Assembly (NCBI RefSeq): GCF_015207455.1
Contig: NZ_JADEWV010000037.1
Span: forward strand, 1-42,050
Source: Microcoleus sp. LEGE 07076
GTDB lineage: Bacteria > Cyanobacteriota > Cyanobacteriia > Cyanobacteriales > Microcoleaceae
Reading direction: 5' to 3'
DNA length: 42,050 nucleotides
In this document: piece after piece, positions 7,701-14,904 of the stretch
Position numbering within the stretch: the stretch's first letter is position 1
Layout of the letters: every line of letters begins with the position of its first letter
Translations under genes and position numbers: made by a program
The notes under the pieces: generated by a model
The model's database searches: none
What the model saw: only the letters and a program-made list of their open reading frames with translations
What the model was told of the DNA's origin: nothing

Positions 7701-9523
7701 TCACCATCATCTCTAATTCTCATCCCGGCTATACGTTGGCAGTGCAGCATCCAGTGACGGTTGCAAACTTTGCTCAAGAGTCACGGTTCAGGCAGTCGGC
7801 TCTACTGCAAAACTTGAATATGGTGAGTGGCATTAGCGCGATCGTCTATGGCACAGATGAAGCTTACGGCGTTCTCACCAGCCATGCTACGAAAGCAAAT
7901 CAATTTACCCAAGAAGATGTCTCCCTTCTTCAGTCCGTTGCCAATGCGCTGGGGGCAGCTTTAGAGCGCGAGAAAACAACTCAAGCTTTGGCAAAGAGTC
8001 GCCAGAGACTAGATCTGGCGCTAGATGCTGGCAACATGGGAGTATGGGATCTAGATGTAGCAACTGGGCTAACGACCTGGAACCATATTGAATACGAAAT
8101 GCTGGGGTTAAGCCCTGATGAGAATCAGCTATCTAATGTCGATTTGTTCTATCAGTATGTCCATCCAGAAGATGTTTGGCGGGTACAGCAGCAGGTGATG
8201 CAGGCGATCGCTCATAAAACAGACTTCAATAGCGAATTTCGCATCAACCGGGCGGATGGTCAACTGCGCTGGCTGGCGGGTCAAGGAAGAGTGATCGCAG
8301 ATACCGAAGGTAATGCTATTAAAGTGATTGGGGTCAACTACGACATTACCGATCGCAAGCAGAACGAAGAAGCGCTGCAAGCTGCCGATCGCCGCAAAGA
8401 TGATTTTCTGGCTGCTTTGGGTCACGAACTGCGGAATCCGCTCAATGCGCTCAGTGGCAGTCTTGCCTTAATGCAATCGGACGAAGGGAGCGATCGCACT
8501 GCATCACTTTACTCGATCGCTCGGCGGCAGCTCGATCAGCTTACTCATCTGATTGATGATTTGCTGGATGTCTCGCGCATTTCCTACGGCAAGATTCAGC
8601 TAAATTGCCAACCCACCGATCTAGTACAGATCCTTCACGGCTTAGTCGAGGATTATCAAGCCTCTGCCGCACAAAAAGAAATTGCCCTCAGCCTCAGCGT
8701 GCCAAATCAACCGATCTGGGTTCAGGGGGATGCTGTTCGCTTGATGCAGGCTTTCTCTAATATTTTGCAAAATGCTATCAAATTCTCCAACTCAGGCGAT
8801 CGCATCGAAGTTCGGGCGACTCTGCAAGACGGACAAGTGACGATCGAAATCGCAGATAGCGGCATCGGTATGGAAACAGAAGCGCTCTCTCGCATTTTTA
8901 CACCCTTCAGCCAAGAAAACCGCAGCTTGGCTCGCAGCGGTGGATTGGGACTAGGATTGCCTTTGGTAAAAGGCATTATTGAACTTCATAATGGAGAAGT
9001 TTGGGCCCAGAGTTCTGGGTTAAACCAGGGCACAGAAGTCATAATCCGGCTGTGCTGCTTAGAAGAAGTAGAGAGCAATACCTCGGAAATTGATGCTGCG
9101 TTGTCCATACCTGTGGAACATGGCGATGTTTCGTTCCAGCTTAGTCGGATATTGATCGTCGAAGACGATGAAGATTCAGCTTTGATGCTTCAGTTCTTTC
9201 TAGAAGATTTAGGCTATCAGGTGGCGATCGCCCACGACGGTGAAAATGGTTTGGCGATCGCTCGGCAGTTCAAACCCGACCTGATTCTTAGCGATATTGG
9301 CTTAACCGCTGCAATGGATGGTTATACTCTTGCTCAGATTATTCGCAAAGACTCCAGTTTGAGCAATACTTATCTGATTGCAGCGAGTGGCTACGGGCAG
9401 CCAGAAGATAAAGCCAAAGCCAAAGCAGCCGGGTTTGATGAACATCTCACTAAACCGATTAACCTCGCTCGACTTGAAGGTTTGATTGCACGTAGATTAT
9501 CGCAACTTGGCGATCGAGAATAA
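4790..9523 (+). CDS. CheB-CheR-PAS-GAF-PAS-hybrid histidine kinase (1577 residues)
   Basis: Domains in order: CheB methylesterase ~55-235 (GASAGG, S68; LSGTGSDG); CheR methyltransferase ~255-530 (SAM motif GCSSGEEAYSIA at 366-377, LISCRNLLIYF); a degenerate PAS ~555-660; a long heptad coiled coil ~697-790 rich in NEEL/NEEM units; PAS ~785-880; GAF ~905-1065; PAS/PAC ~1074-1190; HisKA with phospho-accepting H1212 (GHELRNP); HATPase (NAIKFSN, DSGIGME, GLGLGLPL); and a C-terminal receiver with D1502 (LILSDIGL) and K in LTKPI. All key residues are present, so it is presumably active. Methyl-ester chemistry is coupled to phosphotransfer in one soluble protein with no membrane segment. The start may be GTG 4790 or ATG 4799. 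Confidence 0.92.
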   Translation: MPHMNPSSENSNPQEIDLEAQGEDNFSSSEQAERGTVDSQAIQRLDVVAEAAPSARSSSFLTVGIGASAGGLEAFQTFFRHMDENSGMAFVLISHLAPDHDSLLSELLAKETQMPVLQVQEETRLQPDRVYVIPPNATLTVEDGILRLSTPVQARGHRAPINIFFRSLAEDQGENAVCVILSGTGSDGTIGLKSIKEFNGLAIAQDSETAKYDSMPRNAVMTGLVDYVLPVEEIPAKLIEYARHRDGLQANLGEDGMLPQAADYLSQICSLLRRRLGHDFSNYKQGTLVRRIQRRIQITQNASVAAYVQYLKAESEEVNLLFKDLLIGVTHFFRDPESFDALQHKVIAPLVENSNSEKSIRIWVAGCSSGEEAYSIAMLLAEEMERQNMRSQVQIFATDIDEQALERARHARYPESIAEQMTPERLERFFIKQNGIYQVVKHLREMCIFSQQSLISDPPFSRLDLISCRNLLIYFDSDLQKRLIPLFHYALRTDGFLFLGSSENLFEYDALFGNVSKPHRLFQRKQPMIAPQVDFPLVDRSLYRQLSQPNAKPVVGQQSQITRSIERVLLQDYAPACVIVNEQNEIIYYFGRTGKYLEPPQGLPNNNLFDLVKLGLRLDLRAAIQAARASRKIAIRERVSIAVDGQVMTTDLIVRPVKDANQDSGSGLLMVIFQDAGKLARFEQPRGDSTDLQDETNVVEQLEDELRVTKEQLRGTIEEIETSNEELKSANEELLSMNEEMQSSNEELQTSKEEMQSINEELETVNAELRNKVEELDAANSDVQNLFDSTQIATIFLDSTLRIKRFTPDATRLFHLIETDVGRPITDISLSLEAGVSIAADVPEVLRTLIPIEREVQSIEQSTAYKLRILPYRTLDNVIDGVVLTFVDVTTLRQARDRAQRWAQRQSAIAELGTYALQENDAAAICDRATQIICQTLNSDICSFFAVQGGASDTLLLQSGCGWPDESVGNVTIISNSHPGYTLAVQHPVTVANFAQESRFRQSALLQNLNMVSGISAIVYGTDEAYGVLTSHATKANQFTQEDVSLLQSVANALGAALEREKTTQALAKSRQRLDLALDAGNMGVWDLDVATGLTTWNHIEYEMLGLSPDENQLSNVDLFYQYVHPEDVWRVQQQVMQAIAHKTDFNSEFRINRADGQLRWLAGQGRVIADTEGNAIKVIGVNYDITDRKQNEEALQAADRRKDDFLAALGHELRNPLNALSGSLALMQSDEGSDRTASLYSIARRQLDQLTHLIDDLLDVSRISYGKIQLNCQPTDLVQILHGLVEDYQASAAQKEIALSLSVPNQPIWVQGDAVRLMQAFSNILQNAIKFSNSGDRIEVRATLQDGQVTIEIADSGIGMETEALSRIFTPFSQENRSLARSGGLGLGLPLVKGIIELHNGEVWAQSSGLNQGTEVIIRLCCLEEVESNTSEIDAALSIPVEHGDVSFQLSRILIVEDDEDSALMLQFFLEDLGYQVAIAHDGENGLAIARQFKPDLILSDIGLTAAMDGYTLAQIIRKDSSLSNTYLIAASGYGQPEDKAKAKAAGFDEHLTKPINLARLEGLIARRLSQLGDRE

Positions 9524-10015
9524 GGATTCAGATCATTTCCGGTTACACCGTCAGGTGATGTTACTGTTAACTGTTGATTGTTTGAACAATACCGATACAA
9601 CCGAAAACGATATGATATAGCCGAGTCTTAGTAACATGGGGAATGGGGAATGGGGCATCGGGCCTAAAAGCATCGGGCCTAAAAGCATCGGGCATCGGGC
9701 AAACCTCACCACGCGATCGAACCGCTATATCTCGATCGTGCTGTTTCTGGCAGTGAGGACACTCTACAAACATTACTCCCAATCAGATTTTTTTTGATAA
9801 TATTGGGATTCGCAGTACAGTCTCGCTACAAAGTTGAGAAAATGCAAATAAACGACCTATTTATTGATAGGTGTTTTCCAATCTCTTAGCTTTATATTTG
9901 AGCAGTACCTGAAGCATTATCCCTGGGTACAGTGCGAGTCTTCTTGCTGTTTGAGGTAAATCAGCTTAGCCTTAATGACTGATGACTAATAATTAATGAC
10001 TTCTTCCCGGAACTT
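9524..10015. other. 492-bp intergenic region with repeats
   Basis: Contains heptads (9558-9582) joined to a 25-bp dispersed motif (9589-9613), a copy of the ATATAGCCGAGT repeat (9613-9638), two GGGGAAT-type units, and a duplicated 15-bp unit (CGGGCCTAAAAGCAT) around 9660-9690. The last ~200 bp before the methyltransferase gene show no recognisable structure. Confidence 0.6.
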
Positions 10016-11089
10016 ATGGGCGCAGAAAGTACGATCAACAAAACCGAACAGCTACCGCTGGTAGTAAATCCCGACATTCTCCAGCAAGCCATCCTCTACA
10101 AAATTAACACTCGCGTCACCGCTCGCGGAGAATTAGTTTTCCCCTGCGTACCGGGAATGGTAAGCCACTATCTCAAGTCCATCGAAAAGCTATTTACCAC
10201 CCTCGACAGGCCCTTGCCAGAAGACCGCAGAGAGGAACTCAGCAAGCTTTTAACCACTAAGTTAGAACAAGGCTACCGCAACTCAACAGCATCGATGCTG
10301 ATCCTGCAATACGAATCAGTCCAGCCGCCGCAAACAGGCTTGGCCTGCAAAGTGATCGTTACTACCTCAACAGTTGGAGAACAGTATAAAAGCTGGGTAG
10401 ACACCAGAGAACCTCCGCTGTTCGGTTCCCATCCAGATGCGAAATTGATGGCAACTGCTGCTAAATTGGGAAATCCCGATCGAGTGCGGATACTAGATGT
10501 GGGGGCAGGTACCGGGCGCAACACCTTACCCCTGGCGAGATTGGGCTATTCTGTAGATGCGATCGAACTAACCCCAGCCTTTGCAGAACAACTCAAAGCA
10601 GCAGCAACAGCCGAAAACCTTCCGGTGACAGTAACTGAAGGCGACGTGCTCGATCCCTTAATGCGGATGAAACCAGCCCGCTACCAGTTGGCAGTTGCCG
10701 CCGAAGTCATTTCACATTTTCGAGACAGCGATCAAGTACGACTTTTCCTCGCTAAAATGTGCGATTCCCTCTCTCCCGGAGGCCTGTTGCTGTTCAGCAC
10801 GTTTTTGACCGTCGGCGACTACCAGCCCGACGCCCTCGTGCGACAAGTTGCCCAGCTATCCTGGTCTACTTTATTCACGCCCCAAGAACTCGCCACCGCA
10901 ATGGAAGGGCTGCCCTTAGTCCAAATATCCGACGAATTGGTGTGGGAGTACGAACGCCAGCACCTACCACAAACAGCCTGGCCGCCGACACCCTGGTTTC
11001 CGAGTTGGGCAACAGGTAGAGATGTCTTCCCGATGGCAAACGCCCGCCCGCCAATGGAATTGCGCTGGATTTTGTGCCGCCGCAATTAG
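10016..11089 (+). CDS. Class I SAM-dependent methyltransferase, substrate unknown
   Basis: A 357-residue protein. Residues ~1-135 are an extension of unknown fold. The methyltransferase core lies at ~140-290: motif I ILDVGAGTGRNTLPLA, an acidic residue ending strand 2 (VDAIELT), a TEGDVLDP motif, and SPGGLLLFSTF after strand 5. The C-terminal ~60 residues are rich in Trp and Pro. It is soluble with no signal peptide. Nothing in the neighbouring genes indicates a substrate. The ATG at 10016 has only a weak CGGAA upstream. It could act on a small molecule or a protein; I cannot decide. Confidence 0.8.
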   Translation: MGAESTINKTEQLPLVVNPDILQQAILYKINTRVTARGELVFPCVPGMVSHYLKSIEKLFTTLDRPLPEDRREELSKLLTTKLEQGYRNSTASMLILQYESVQPPQTGLACKVIVTTSTVGEQYKSWVDTREPPLFGSHPDAKLMATAAKLGNPDRVRILDVGAGTGRNTLPLARLGYSVDAIELTPAFAEQLKAAATAENLPVTVTEGDVLDPLMRMKPARYQLAVAAEVISHFRDSDQVRLFLAKMCDSLSPGGLLLFSTFLTVGDYQPDALVRQVAQLSWSTLFTPQELATAMEGLPLVQISDELVWEYERQHLPQTAWPPTPWFPSWATGRDVFPMANARPPMELRWILCRRN

Positions 11090-11752
11090 TCAGTTGTTAT
11101 TGGTTGGTTGTTATTGGTTAGTTGTAGGGTGCGTCGCCCTCAAGAATTGCTCGTTACCAGGCAGAGCCTGGTAATGCAGATAGGCGAGGCTCTGCCTCCT
11201 TTGAACTCGCAACTTACAGGAGAGAGGACTGTAGGAGGTGCTTAATACCAATTTCACAATCTCACATATCCCCACCTCACAAAGACGGTTTGGCAAACAA
11301 ATTTTATACTTCTTTTGGAGGAATTTTTTTAATCAATCCCATCGTTTTGAGGCGGACACAGCAATCGAAACCTTTAACAACCGAGGCTAGGAGTCGCTTC
11401 AAATCTTTTTGTTCCCAAATCATCGAGCCAGCTCGCTGTCAAATGTTGCAGAGCCGTTACACAAAAATTTACAAAAATATATATTAAAATGTAAACATAA
11501 CGAAGTTCGATCGCCCCTGCGTGAAAAACCCGGTTTTTGATTAGATCCTATGCTGGCAAACCTGTTATTTATTGCCAAAAATTAAACCGATCGGGCAAAT
11601 CGCGCCGTAAAATTTGATCGCCATCTCGAATCAGTGCAACTACACTTAAGATGAATCAGACAAACCTATTCCTCTCGATAGATGACATTTTAGGGGAATA
11701 GAATTAACCAATATATTAGCTCGCTGTTCAGCGAAGCTCCTGAGACACAAAT
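11090..11752. other. 663-bp intergenic region with two repeat blocks
   Basis: Heptads of the ATTGGTT family (11091-11125) are followed by a GTAGGGTGCGTCGCC motif that recurs at 38707 and 38753, and then the hairpin repeat 11151-11196. The stretch 11290-11487 can be read as 65 codons, but nothing supports translation. 11500-11752 shows AAAAACCCGGTTTTT, a short relative of the 25002 repeat, and otherwise nothing recognisable. Confidence 0.55.
11151..11196. repeat. Dispersed 46-bp hairpin repeat, copy 1
   Basis: A TTACCAGGC/GCCTGGTAA stem with a 3-nt loop, followed by ATGCAGATAGGCGAGGCTCTGCC. Its reverse complement matches 34997-35042 at all but one base, except that the 3-nt hairpin loop is inverted relative to the flank. 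Confidence 0.8.
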
Positions 11753-12640
11753 ATGCTTTTAACACGTCCACTACAAGCGTTTGGAGCAATCTTCAGGCAC
11801 AAACCTTCAACAACTCGATCGATCGAGCAAAAAACCAGTAAAAATTATTTAGAGGGGAATATTTCTCCCGCTCCAAATCAAAAAATTGACTGGCAGATCC
11901 AACTCGAAATGCTGATGAGTAACGCAAAATCTTCCTGTACCGATGAAGAAATTACCGCTTGGCTACGCGGATTGTTGACAATTGCTTGGGCCGACGGCAA
12001 CTTTGACGAAAACGAGCAAAAAATGATTGCGAATCTAACTCAAGATCAATTACATCCAGTATCTTTTGAGACAGATTTTGAACCCATTGCCGCAGAAGAA
12101 CTAGCTGCTGTGCTAGGGAAAGGCACCGCCAACGGCGAGAACTTTTTGAGAACAGCAGTCATGGTAGCCTTAGCAGACGGTACCTACTCGCTCACCGAAG
12201 ACGAGGTAGTGTACAAGTTTTGCACAGCATTGGGTCACAACGTCGAGGCGATCGAATCTCTGCGACACACCATCGAAGACAGCAAATGCGAAGCTCAAGG
12301 GCCCAACAGCCAAATAGCCTTTGATTCAAACTCCATCCCCGCCGGAACACCCCTTTCATCCCCCCTAGGCAAACCTCACCACAAAAACGTCCTGCAACCC
12401 GTCAAAGACTGGCTGGACGGCTGGGAAGTTCACGATCCCAGAGTGGCACATTTTGTCTGCAAAATGATTCCGCCACAGTGTCCCTTTGAGCGAGATGTCG
12501 TGTTGTTCGGACACAAAATCGTCCACATTCCGGCGATGTGCAAGATTAACCCGCTGTACGAACAGTTGGTGGGGATGCGCTTTCGAGCTCTCTGCTATTT
12601 AGCAGATGATTGCAAGGAAGATGTATCCTCATATTGTTAG
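11753..12640 (+). CDS. TerB-like domain fused to a Mo-dependent nitrogenase C-terminal-type domain
   Basis: A 295-residue protein. Residues ~45-175 are helical and resemble the TerB/tellurite-resistance fold (AWADGNFDENEQKMI and VALADGTYSLTEDE, two repeated acidic ADG helices that often bind metal). Residues ~205-290 match the cyanobacterial Mo-nitro_C type (LQPVKDWLDGWEVHDPRVAH, CKMIPPQCPFERD, CKINPLYEQLVGMRFRAL) with several conserved Cys. Despite the family name, such proteins occur in non-diazotrophs, and no nif gene is in the window. A metal- or stress-linked role is an inference. It is followed by a good terminator. Confidence 0.75.
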   Translation: MLLTRPLQAFGAIFRHKPSTTRSIEQKTSKNYLEGNISPAPNQKIDWQIQLEMLMSNAKSSCTDEEITAWLRGLLTIAWADGNFDENEQKMIANLTQDQLHPVSFETDFEPIAAEELAAVLGKGTANGENFLRTAVMVALADGTYSLTEDEVVYKFCTALGHNVEAIESLRHTIEDSKCEAQGPNSQIAFDSNSIPAGTPLSSPLGKPHHKNVLQPVKDWLDGWEVHDPRVAHFVCKMIPPQCPFERDVVLFGHKIVHIPAMCKINPLYEQLVGMRFRALCYLADDCKEDVSSYC

Positions 12641-12687
12641 TAGGAATTGATACTCCCCAGTCTCAAGACGCGAGGATTATTAACGAC

Positions 12688-12725
12688 AAACTTTGGGGGA
12701 TAAATCCGCCCAAAGTTTAATTTTT
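12688..12725 (+). terminator. Rho-independent-type terminator
   Basis: A perfect 10-bp stem AAACTTTGGG/CCCAAAGTTT (12688-12697 and 12709-12718) with an 11-nt loop, then AATTTTT. It lies 48 bp after the TerB/Mo-nitro_C stop codon. Confidence 0.8.
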
Positions 12726-12836
12726 AAAGGGTTTGTCAGCAACCCCTACCCACACTTTCAATTATTGAGTCTGTGGCTAATTTTGACTTGAGCTGTCGGT
12801 ATTTGCACAAAGTTCTGATCCGACTCCTTGCCCTAT

Positions 12837-13247
12837 TTAGTTGGGCAACAATTGATTTAGGGCACCACACAAGTATTTTTTCACGGTGTCTCGGCTCGCA
12901 CCTACGCCACTCGGAATGGTAAAGATCATTTCGACATTTAATAGGTTGCCTGACATTGAGGCAAATACATCGAGAGGTAAAGCACGCTGAAATGCTGTTG
13001 CAGGATTTTCCGCTTTCATTACACCCATGTTCGCATCGCTGCTGATAGTCTTAATGCCCTCGCGGGCTAAAATGGGTCGCAATTGGGAAAATGCTCTTTC
13101 TATTGTTAATCCTTCAACCTGAACGCGCGCCGAAAAGGCAGCACCATTGAGAAAGTCTCCTTTTTTTTGAAAGCTTTCCTCGCAGCTAGCGGCAACAGCG
13201 GGGGTAGCTAAACACATAAGAGCTAGGGTTAACGCAAGGGATCGCAT
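12837..13247 (-). CDS. Small exported protein of unknown function
   Basis: A 136-residue protein. A signal peptide (MRSLALTLALMCLATPAVAA, residues 1-20) has a clear AVA-A cleavage site. The mature part (~116 residues) has two Cys, at the start (SCEES) and near the end (YLCGAL), which could form a disulphide, and a mixed alpha/beta pattern (VEGLTIERAFSQLRPIL, NLLNVEMIFTIP). No family recognised. A periplasmic location is inferred. It is convergent with the preceding gene and lies downstream, in the same direction, of a terminated small gene, so it likely has its own promoter. Confidence 0.7.
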   Translation of the reverse strand: MRSLALTLALMCLATPAVAASCEESFQKKGDFLNGAAFSARVQVEGLTIERAFSQLRPILAREGIKTISSDANMGVMKAENPATAFQRALPLDVFASMSGNLLNVEMIFTIPSGVGASRDTVKKYLCGALNQLLPN

Positions 13248-13330
13248 ATTAGCTTAGTTACCAAAAATAAAACTCTGATCAAAATCAGGATAAACATCGT
13301 CAAACTGTTTGGCAAGTGCTGTCTGAGGAC

Positions 13331-13375
13331 AAAAAAAATACAGAAGGCAGAATCTTTGGGGAATTCTGTCTTCTG
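13331..13375 (-). terminator. Terminator for the 46-residue membrane protein gene
   Basis: On the minus strand a 13-bp stem (CAGAAGACAGAAT/ATTCTGCCTTCTG, one mismatch that is wobble-compatible) at 13341-13353 and 13363-13375 is followed by TATTTTTTTT (A-run at 13331-13338). The stem begins 31 bp past the stop codon at 13406. Confidence 0.85.
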
Positions 13376-13405
13376 AGCAATGCTTTTAAATTTTGGGCTT
13401 CTGTG

Positions 13406-13546
13406 TTAGCTGAAGGTATAGGCTGATTGCAGTGCCCACCAGATGAGGAAACCGATGCCCCCACCAATAATGATCGCTGACAGCCCGATCGCGATCGGGC
13501 TGTCAGCTCCTTTGAACTTCATGATTCCGCGATTTAAGTCTGACAT
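13406..13546 (-). CDS. 46-residue single-span membrane protein
   Basis: Short gene from ATG 13546 to TAA 13406-13408. The protein has a polar N-terminus (MSDLNRGIMKFKGADSP) and one transmembrane helix (IAIGLSAIIIGGGIGFLIWW) with a GGGIG small-residue face. GGGAG lies about 10 nt upstream and a strong terminator follows, so it is very likely a real monocistronic gene. Size and composition recall the small subunits of photosynthetic complexes or NDH-1, but I do not recognise the family and assign none. Codons 14-24 are encoded by a perfect 32-bp palindrome. Confidence 0.75.
   Translation of the reverse strand: MSDLNRGIMKFKGADSPIAIGLSAIIIGGGIGFLIWWALQSAYTFS
13476..13507. repeat. Perfect 32-bp palindrome inside a coding sequence
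   Basis: GCTGACAGCCCGATCG followed by its exact reverse complement, with no spacer. The centre is GATCGCGATC (two overlapping GCGATC/GATCGC cores related to HIP1). In the minus-strand gene it encodes ADSPIAIGLSA at the membrane entry. Confidence 0.95.
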
Positions 13547-13653
13547 CAGCAGTGTTCTCCCACAATTGCAGCTTGATTCTAGCTTTGCTCAGTGGCGGAT
13601 GACTGTCAAAAGCACTGCAATTACTGATTTTTTTAACAATCAGGCTGCTGCAA

Positions 13654-13703
13654 TTTCAGAAACAGGCTGCGGCACGCCCCAGGCCCACAGCCTGTTTCTG
13701 AAA
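13654..13703. repeat. 16-bp perfect inverted repeat upstream of the tRNA
   Basis: TTTCAGAAACAGGCTG (13654-13669) and its exact reverse complement (13688-13703) enclose an 18-nt loop. A run of A, not T, follows on the plus strand and none on the minus strand, so it is not a standard terminator. Related AACAGG/CCTGTT motifs occur near 14180, 16360 and 17605. Confidence 0.8.
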
Positions 13704-13722
13704 AAAAACTTACAAAAAAGAC

Positions 13723-13751
13723 TTGACAAATTCTCAGTTGTGAGACATTAT
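13723..13751 (+). promoter_or_regulatory. Promoter of tRNA-Gly
   Basis: TTGACA at 13723-13728 and CATTAT at 13746-13751 are spaced 17 bp apart. The tRNA starts 19 bp after the -10. A perfect -35 upstream of a stable RNA gene makes this convincing. Confidence 0.7.
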
Positions 13752-13770
13752 AGTTAAGATAGCAGGAAAC

Positions 13771-13842
13771 GCGGGTGTGGCTCAGTGGTAGAGCGTCACC
13801 TTGCCAAGGTGAATGTCGCGCGTTCGAATCGCGTCACCCGCT
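13771..13842 (+). tRNA. tRNA-Gly (anticodon GCC)
   Basis: The cloverleaf fits fully: acceptor GCGGGTG/CACCCGC, D-arm GCTC..GAGC, anticodon arm TCACC-TTGCCAA-GGTGA giving GCC, and T-arm GCGCG-TTCGAAT-CGCGT with one closing mismatch or wobble. The discriminator base is T. The CCA end is not encoded, as is usual for cyanobacteria. 72 nt, no intron. Flanked by its own promoter and terminator, so it is a single transcription unit. Confidence 0.97.
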
Positions 13843-13860
13843 TGAAAAAATCAATAAAAT

Positions 13861-13906
13861 AAACAAAACCGGAAAGTATCGCTAGAAATTTTTCGGTTTT
13901 GTTTTA
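13861..13906 (+). terminator. Terminator downstream of tRNA-Gly
   Basis: An 11-bp stem AAACAAAACCG/CGGTTTTGTTT (13861-13871, 13894-13904) with further GAAA/TTTT pairing into the loop, running into a T-rich tail. It starts 19 bp after the tRNA. Confidence 0.75.
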
Positions 13907-14465
13907 ACCTTTGTTTTAACCGTGGTTGAGAATACCGACTCTCCTGAAATTTTGGCGATCGGTTAATCTTATGTTGTCTGGCAATAAATAATCGGTAATA
14001 GGTCACGAATCGATCGCCAATTACCTTTTTCCCAATTACCCCGCCGCCAAATATACATTTTTCCCCAAATATCCGAAAGAGCCGTGTTCTTATAGTTCCA
14101 GACGATCGAGCGGGGGGATTCTGGGTTCAAACAAAAAAAATCAGGCACAGCCTGTAAAACATCTCCTCGCCCACAGGTTCATGCCCCAACCTGTTTGAGC
14201 TTTTTTGAAATAGATTTTTTGAAATAGATTTTTTGAAATAATAGCGTAGAGACCGGATTTTTACATCTATCCAATCCACAAGTTATACTGTATCATCAAA
14301 GCTGTTCTAATAGGACGAGGCTTTAAACCCAATTGTTTGGTAAAATATAGTCAAGAACTTGCAAGTCAAAATTGCAGATCGAGCCAAAACTCGAAATAGG
14401 CAGTTAAAATCCTCGATCGGGCAGGCTTGATAAGTTAGACTAAGTAGATATGTTAAGAATTATCT
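13907..14465. other. Intergenic region with a 14-bp tandem repeat
   Basis: The unit TTTTTTGAAATAGA occurs at 14201-14214 and 14215-14228, with a near copy at 14229-14242. An imperfect ACAGGTT/AACCTGT stem precedes it (about 14174-14194). Elsewhere there are scattered HIP1-like CGATCG sites and no credible ORF. The promoter for the zinc-ribbon/ProA-like operon should be in the last 150 bp, but I cannot single one out. Confidence 0.5.
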
Positions 14466-14900
14466 TTGCAAAAACGCTTTTTTACCCGATCGCTCGTGCC
14501 ATCCCAAAAAGCTCAAAAAATTGACTTAAACGATGAGTACCCGTGCCCTTGCCGGCGCCGCGGTCGTCTCGTACCCATAACGCTGACAGAAGCCTTTGGC
14601 TGTAACCGCTGTCAGCAAATATTTGTATTGGACGAAAGCGGACACGTCATCGAGCAACTATCAACAAACTATCCTTACAAGCAGGCTTGGCGGTGGACGG
14701 GAAACCAATGGAACAGAGCACATCCGGGTGTGAAAACCCACTATTTGCCACTGGCCCTAGGGATGATTTTGGTGCCGCTAGTGATTTGGTTGCCCCTGGC
14801 GCTGCACTCGTCCGGGTCGAATGTTATTCTGTGGGCAATGGTCGCCGTGCTGCTAGCAATGCTGCCGGCGCTGATGGTATGGCTGGCTTACAGGCGTTAG
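14466..14900 (+). CDS. Zinc-ribbon-like membrane protein of unknown function
   Basis: 144 residues from a TTG start; the GTG ten codons later (14496) is an alternative. Residues ~26-50 carry CPC and CNRC pairs spaced like a zinc ribbon (PCPCRRRGRL...GCNRCQQIFVLDE). After a Trp-rich linker (AWRWTGNQWNRAHPG) there are two transmembrane helices at ~93-112 and ~117-140. The N-terminus is presumably cytoplasmic. The stop is 4 bp before the ProA-like ATG, so the two are translationally coupled. A role linked to that protein is inferred; no family recognised. Confidence 0.7.
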   Translation: MQKRFFTRSLVPSQKAQKIDLNDEYPCPCRRRGRLVPITLTEAFGCNRCQQIFVLDESGHVIEQLSTNYPYKQAWRWTGNQWNRAHPGVKTHYLPLALGMILVPLVIWLPLALHSSGSNVILWAMVAVLLAMLPALMVWLAYRR

Positions 14901-14904
14901 TGAG

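Noticed and set aside
9567-9782. 71-codon minus-strand ORF
   Set aside because: Translates the repeated GGGCCTAAAAGCATC and ATATAGCCGAGT repeats (ending in PDAFRPDAFRPDA); repeat artefact.
11290-11487. 65-codon ORF downstream of the methyltransferase
   Set aside because: No Shine-Dalgarno, no recognisable domain, basic and irregular composition; probably chance.
13654-13703. Terminator from a 16-bp stem
   Set aside because: No T-run in either direction, and it lies upstream of the tRNA promoter rather than after a gene; kept as a repeat.
13443-13757. 104-codon plus-strand ORF
   Set aside because: It is antisense to the convincing 46-residue gene and then crosses the 16-bp inverted repeat and the tRNA promoter; no ribosome binding site or family-like sequence.
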